Of a DNA stretch of 37,921 nucleotides, positions 35,001-37,921 are shown piece by piece. The stretch is from CAYQZD01 sp964421875 (lineage in GTDB: Bacteria > Electryoneota > Tariuqbacteria > Tariuqbacterales > Tariuqbacteraceae), in contig CAYQZD010000027.1 of the NCBI GenBank assembly GCA_964421875.1, positions 1 through 37,921 of the forward strand, given 5' to 3'. Numbering within the stretch: position 1 is the first letter of the stretch; every line of letters starts with the position of its first letter. Under the pieces are notes generated by a model, which saw only the letters and a program-made list of their open reading frames with translations, had not been told where the DNA came from and did not search any database. A program made the position numbers and the translations under genes.

Positions 35001-35161
35001 AGCGCTCCGGCGCGAGCCCATTCAATGTGATAACCCTGCCGCAACGGTATGCCGTTATAGCTGTTGCCGTATTGCCAAAATCTGGGGGCTTGGGCAAATA
35101 TGGTCGATGTTATTATCGACAAGACAATAAAAAAGAGAATCGTTCTCCTGAAAAGATGCAT
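32030..35161 (-). CDS. Large T9SS-exported repeat (propeller-like) protein
   Basis: A 1043-aa secreted protein. The ATG at 35161 is used because AGGAG lies 8 bases before it; a GTG at 35170 has no room for a ribosome-binding site. The signal peptide ends TIFAQ. The body is a long series of repeats of about 50-65 residues with the pattern GGAIVAWLDNRN...DVYAQRVDTSGN..W, at least a dozen in number, suggesting two or more stacked propellers. The T9SS domain starts at HPNPFNPETVISF and ends MKMIMLK. No catalytic motif is visible. Related proteins are common in FCB candidate phyla; their role is unknown. Confidence 0.88.
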   Translation of the reverse strand: MHLFRRTILFFIVLSIITSTIFAQAPRFWQYGNSYNGIPLRQGYHIEWARAGALDADGNFCFVWSDCRLQERDVYAQKYAPDGTRLWDEGGKLVVHASVRQEDPDIFSDGYGGFLIGWIDYRADSLGDVRAQRLDAQGNLLWDSEGVPVCVIPNARVNEYSLHTMPDGDGGGIFVWHDNRSLDGGDIYAQHILPDGTVDSRWPVNGKMVAGGPGMQGIAGHQSVDTDSAGGIWVAYDEARAGGDHNDIRLQHVATDGTLMFPDTMGLAICTDPDIQHRVKLCPDGVGGAFMVWVDKRNLGLNSEDLYIQRVDASGSTIFQADGMPFVTQLNIQEFPRIVYDGIGGAIVAWLDNRNDPFNTIADVYAQRVDTSGNISWAPEDVLVCGAVDIQRGARLNADGNGGAVVVWTDERNESGGGDIYAQRLLPGGTVDWAVNGIAVCDEKYTQSAPLVRTLNSAVSMVVWLDERFGSPGLFNQLLDANGVAQLTAGGEQIVWGLDGDAAHSRFLSLTPPPDERILVVWQDRRRGNFGNLLFQQLIDITGQSYFPFNGKPVSIKYDGLDSLLSGGQEKPELCNDGAGGAIVCWEDWRTINDNYQIYAQRLDGGGDMLWDSVGVRIFPATGVQYDPEICIDGLGGAFIAWHGTDSISGTERPFVAHIDGNGNTLATSLMPDFSTEDKTYAIVPDGSGGAIMVWEAFSLVTFVDYYIYVARVDANCDTLWVRAVCDTTGDRHFPVMRGLNDGGVIVVWEDRRNQIDYNIYAQKVDLNGNCLWERNGIAVTDTVGDQTMGDVVQAPNGEILIVWKDMRRPLNIDLYLQKLDGATGAYLFQSQGIPVSVENNDQTNPVIITEDSSGFHICWEDYRGLHSDVYASHFAADGNLQQNWTGEGDVICDFYNLQETPVMTSDFHGGAIAVWPDARSSGKEYVYNLYAQRWNDSTITGVGIPRIKPVESFNLAQNHPNPFNPETVISFSLAQSGEVKLVIYNALGREVARLVDGPLQTGYHRVTWSGTDSRGFKAASGIYYYRLEMEGEMKVMKMIMLK

Positions 35162-35256
35162 ATTGTGCACTCCTGTCGCTGGTTTTATGATAAAGTTTCA
35201 GATTTCAATATGTAATAGAAACGAATAGATTAATAATAGCAAATTCTGTGCCCTCA

Positions 35257-36201
35257 TTACAGATTGAGATTGACTTCACCCGCTAAAACCGAGCGGAACA
35301 TACCGCGGTAGTTTTCCGCCTGGAACCGCCAGTCCCAGCCTTCGATGGATTCGCGGATGGCGCTCTTCATCCTCTTCCGCAATTTGGGATGGTCGCGAAG
35401 CATATTGAGTCTTTCCGCGATGACCTGGACATCCCGCCCGATGAAAAATCCGTTGACGCCATCCTCCACCAGCTCCGGCATATTCCCAACCGGCGTGGTT
35501 ATCAGCGGAATACCACAGGCGGCGGCTTCCAGGCAGGGATTGGGGGTGCCTTCATCGCGGCTGGCGCAGATGTAGGCGTCCAGCGAGTGATAGAACTGGC
35601 GCATCTCCTGCGAATCCCGTAGTTTATCTTCGCGCGCGGCGAGGATGAGTTCCACGCCTTCAACCGCTTCGACCGCAGGCTGGATGTAATTGAATACACC
35701 TCTGTGCTCCCGAGTCTGGTTATCCAGACTTCCCGCCCATCCAACGCGGAGGATTTCGCCGCTGTCCTCCCTATCCGCAGGCTGGAAAAAATCGGTGTCC
35801 ACCCCGTTGGGCGTATAGAAAACCGGCTGTTTAAAATAGGGGCGGAATTCATCGTATAGCAGCTTATTGTTAGTAAAGACTGTGGTGGCGTGTTTTTTTA
35901 AGTTTTTCAATCCCTTGCGCCGCCATTTGCCGCGGAGTTCGTGGTGAGAACATATTCCGCACAGGAGCTTGCCCCGGCTGCGCTTGAGAGCGGTTTTCAG
36001 GTGTTTCAAGGCGCGAAACTGCCGCCAGTAGTAGATGACAATGAGGTCAGCATTGTCGATTTCTTCGGCGGTCACCTCGTTTTGGAGGCGTTTTTTGCAG
36101 TCGAACTCATCGCATAAGACGCGGATGAGGTTATCGGTCTTAATCTCGTGCGCCCATCCCTGTTGGTCGATGATGAAAAGAATGCGGGCATCGTTATTCA
36201 T
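35257..36201 (-). CDS. GT4-family glycosyltransferase
   Basis: A 314-aa cytoplasmic GT-B glycosyltransferase. The C-terminal half has the GT4 signature: YTPNGVDTDFFQP, ILRVGWAGSLDNQT, a donor-binding EX7E motif EGTPNPCLE, then AACGIPLITTPVGNMPELVEDGVNGFF. The N-terminal acceptor half is shorter than usual, so the protein is compact for the family. The first eight bases of the gene overlap the end of the CapK-like gene, so the two are coupled. The sugar donor and acceptor cannot be read from sequence; a surface polysaccharide is likely. Confidence 0.9.
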   Translation of the reverse strand: MNNDARILFIIDQQGWAHEIKTDNLIRVLCDEFDCKKRLQNEVTAEEIDNADLIVIYYWRQFRALKHLKTALKRSRGKLLCGICSHHELRGKWRRKGLKNLKKHATTVFTNNKLLYDEFRPYFKQPVFYTPNGVDTDFFQPADREDSGEILRVGWAGSLDNQTREHRGVFNYIQPAVEAVEGVELILAAREDKLRDSQEMRQFYHSLDAYICASRDEGTPNPCLEAAACGIPLITTPVGNMPELVEDGVNGFFIGRDVQVIAERLNMLRDHPKLRKRMKSAIRESIEGWDWRFQAENYRGMFRSVLAGEVNLNL

Positions 36202-37513
36202 CCCGCCCCCTATTATCGGCTTGCGCGCCGGCTAAATCCACCGGGATCTCGGAAATAGTGAAATGCCTTTTACCGGAGGGCCCGGCGGGGATTTCATCGA
36301 CTGTTTTCCATTCAATCTGGACTTCCGATCCCAGGGTCTCGCGCATTTTATTCAGGATGGGAGTCATCGTATCCGGTTCAAAATCTTCCGCCGGTTCGAT
36401 GGACACTTCCACCCGGTCGAGGCTTTTCTGGCGTACTTGGAAGGCGGCAACGCCGCTGGCTCCGAAAAAAAAGTGGTTGAAATATCCACCATAAACGTAC
36501 TCTCCGCGGGGAGTGGTGAAGATGTCCATAGTTCGTCCCTTGACTTCCTCCAGCAAAGGGAAACTCCTGCCGCAGGGGCAAAGCCGGTCGGATATTACTC
36601 CAATATCGCCGATTTCGTAGCGGATGAAAGGCATAGTATAATTTGTGAGGTCGGTAATCACAATGCTGCCTTCTTCCCCCGGCGGCGCAGGCGCTCCGTT
36701 GCGGATAATTTCCACCAAACGAATATCGGAGAAGAGATGCATTCCCCGGTGATTTTCACATTCGCAGGCGATAACGGGCGTCTCGCGGGAACCATACTGT
36801 TCGAAAACGGGGCAGTCGAACACTTCTTCGATGAGTTCCCTTTGGTGAGGCCACAACTTTTCCGCGCCGGTTTCGATAATTTCAGGGCGGAAGGATTCAA
36901 AACTACGATTTTTTATCATGGAAGCTGCCAAATAGAGCGAAGAGACATAAGCCCGGACAACCTCCGGTTTCCATTCGCTCATTTCCTTGACAAAAGCCGC
37001 TATTTCCTCCGGACTGCATTTAAAGGCGTCCAGCCACCTTTCGTTGTCTGCAGGGCGTTGCGGGACGTCCTTCACAGCGCCCCAAATGAAAGCGGTTTTA
37101 TACTCTGATTTCACTCCCATCCAGCGGCGGAACCTTCGGAAAGCCGCATTCTTATAACGCTTACAGAGCGGGTCGTGGTAGAAATTCAAGGGCTGACCGG
37201 TGGAGCCGCCGGTGGAATCGAGGGGGAGATTTTCCACATCGGTTTCTTGGACAAACATATCGGCGAAATTCCGGCGGATATCCTCCTTACGGAGAATCGG
37301 CAGCCGGCGGAAGTCTTCAAGGTCCCGGATAGAGTCAGGCATCAAATCCGCTTCCCGGAAGAGTTTCCGGTAATACGGCACGTTAGCATATGCATAGCGG
37401 AGCAGCCGTTTCAGCTTACGCCACTGCAAAACTTCCAGTCTCTCCGGGGAAAGGCGCTGGTTTCGCTCCAATTCACGCCGGACTTCGTATCTTGTGGGGG
37501 GGAAGAAAAGCAT
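36194..37513 (-). CDS. Phenylacetate-CoA-ligase-like (CapK-type) adenylate-forming protein
   Basis: A 439-aa member of the adenylate-forming superfamily. Motifs in order: phosphate-binding STGGSTGQPL, YGSRETPVIACECENHRGMHL, ADP-ligand region MPFIRYEIGDIGVI with a CPCGRSFPLL metal-site-like segment, and a C-terminal hinge DIFTTPRGEYVYGG. The family includes phenylacetate-CoA ligase and the CapK proteins of capsule loci. Because it is coupled to a GT4 glycosyltransferase and no phenylacetate pathway is present, the CapK-type role in polysaccharide assembly is favoured. Substrate unknown. Confidence 0.87.
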   Translation of the reverse strand: MLFFPPTRYEVRRELERNQRLSPERLEVLQWRKLKRLLRYAYANVPYYRKLFREADLMPDSIRDLEDFRRLPILRKEDIRRNFADMFVQETDVENLPLDSTGGSTGQPLNFYHDPLCKRYKNAAFRRFRRWMGVKSEYKTAFIWGAVKDVPQRPADNERWLDAFKCSPEEIAAFVKEMSEWKPEVVRAYVSSLYLAASMIKNRSFESFRPEIIETGAEKLWPHQRELIEEVFDCPVFEQYGSRETPVIACECENHRGMHLFSDIRLVEIIRNGAPAPPGEEGSIVITDLTNYTMPFIRYEIGDIGVISDRLCPCGRSFPLLEEVKGRTMDIFTTPRGEYVYGGYFNHFFFGASGVAAFQVRQKSLDRVEVSIEPAEDFEPDTMTPILNKMRETLGSEVQIEWKTVDEIPAGPSGKRHFTISEIPVDLAGAQADNRGRDE

Positions 37514-37641
37514 AGTTGCCGGTTTAAAAACGCGCGTTTAACGCGCCGGATTGATTATTTAGGTTCCTCGCTGTTTCGTAGGGGTATTTGAAACTGTTTT
37601 AGCGCTATTGAGAATCCCTTTTGATTCTCCTTAAATTCGAT

Positions 37642-37748
37642 AATCCCCTCTGCCCCCCTTTAGAAAAGGAGGGAATTGGGAAGGAGTCCTTTTCGAAAGA
37701 GGAGAAAGCGGAAAGTCCCCCTTTCTTAAAGGGGGATTTAGGGGGATT
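37642..37748. repeat. Dispersed palindromic repeat
   Basis: Ends AATCCCC (37642-37648) and GGGGATT (37742-37748) are inverted, with inner arms CCCCCTTT (37654-37661) and AAAGGGGG (37728-37735). The second half also folds on itself as CCCCCTTT-CTT-AAAGGGGG (37717-37735). This looks like a common intergenic element without coding capacity. Just upstream, GAGAATC/GATTCTC (37610-37629) forms a small hairpin. Confidence 0.6.
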
Positions 37749-37815
37749 AGGTTCTTTCAATAATACTGTAAATCCTTAATATTGATTGATGTTACTCATA
37801 CAAAACAGCGAGAGC

Positions 37816-37921
37816 CGTAACACTTTAGCTTTATGATGTCACAATTAAAACGGTCATTCCGGCGCACAGTCTGTCTGAAAATATGAAAAAACGAAGGATG
37901 TTAGAGTTACCGAATATTATA
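37816..37921 (+). repeat. Partial second copy of the MITE-like element
   Basis: The 23 bases at 37816-37838 match the 13096 element's end at about 18 of 23 positions (GTAACACTTTA core). After exactly 14 bases comes GTCATTCC (37853-37860), the same spacing as at 13119-13140. The expected far end would lie beyond the window. Apart from these repeats, 37514-37921 holds no supported gene. Confidence 0.5.

Noticed and set aside
36263..37108. A 281-codon open frame on the plus strand opposite the CapK-like gene
   Set aside because: It is antisense to a gene with clear family motifs, has no ribosome-binding site and resembles no domain. Long antisense frames are common opposite GC-biased genes here (also at 28229-28921, 36378 and 3374-3832).
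37883..37921. Start of a gene (ATG with 12 further codons, MKKRRMLELPN...) running off the end
   Set aside because: Too short to judge, no ribosome-binding site, and it lies inside the probable second MITE-like copy.

Overview
The window reads as a metagenome-assembled scaffold (it contains a 10-N gap) from an uncultured member of the Fibrobacteres-Chlorobi-Bacteroidetes (FCB) superphylum. The main reason is that seven loci, one of them partial and one broken, end in the type IX secretion (T9SS) sorting domain with a YPNPFNP[TE]T motif and a terminal (L/M)VK or MxK tail. DUF2723, CHAT, CHASE2-cyclase and DUF4956/VTC genes also fit candidate phyla of that group (KSB1, Zixibacteria, Marinimicrobia, Cloacimonadota and relatives). 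The phylum cannot be fixed from this sequence. The genetic code looks standard: UGA is used as a normal stop in several genes.

Bases 1-14911 (plus strand) are a tandem array of surface-protein cassettes. Three cassettes repeat one plan: terminator of the previous gene, then 25-31 nt, then a near-consensus sigma70-type promoter (TTGACA, exactly 17 nt, TATATT or TATACT), an inverted-repeat operator at the expected transcription start, a TrmB-family HTH regulator, and a large T9SS-exported protein. The exported proteins are parallel beta-helix proteins (1058 and 1416 aa) and a seven-repeat propeller-like protein (615 aa). A fourth exported protein (13281-14846) has no regulator and is split by one in-frame UGA. 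A MITE-like palindromic element sits just before it. The three regulators carry different operators, and their HTH domains differ too. This array is the most unusual system in the window.

Bases 14953-17972 (minus strand) are a tight four-gene operon: single-HKD phospholipase-D-like protein, HlyD-like membrane-anchored adaptor, VTC polyphosphate-polymerase-like protein, DUF4956 membrane protein. Bases 17973-18690 have no convincing gene and contain the assembly gap.

Bases 18691-23931 (plus strand) hold a signalling set: an exported TPR-CHAT caspase-like protease, a DUF4384-like exported protein, and a CHASE2 sensor with a class III adenylate cyclase. A degenerate GIY-YIG protein follows and converges on coaE.

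Bases 24513-37513 (minus strand) hold coaE with a DUF2723 membrane glycosyltransferase-like protein, three more T9SS cargo proteins (a BNR/sialidase-like protein, an M14 zinc carboxypeptidase, a large repeat protein), and an overlapping GT4 glycosyltransferase / CapK-like adenylate-forming enzyme pair. Export of decorated surface proteins is the common theme. The last 400 bases are non-coding and hold dispersed repeats, including what looks like the first part of a second copy of the MITE-like element.
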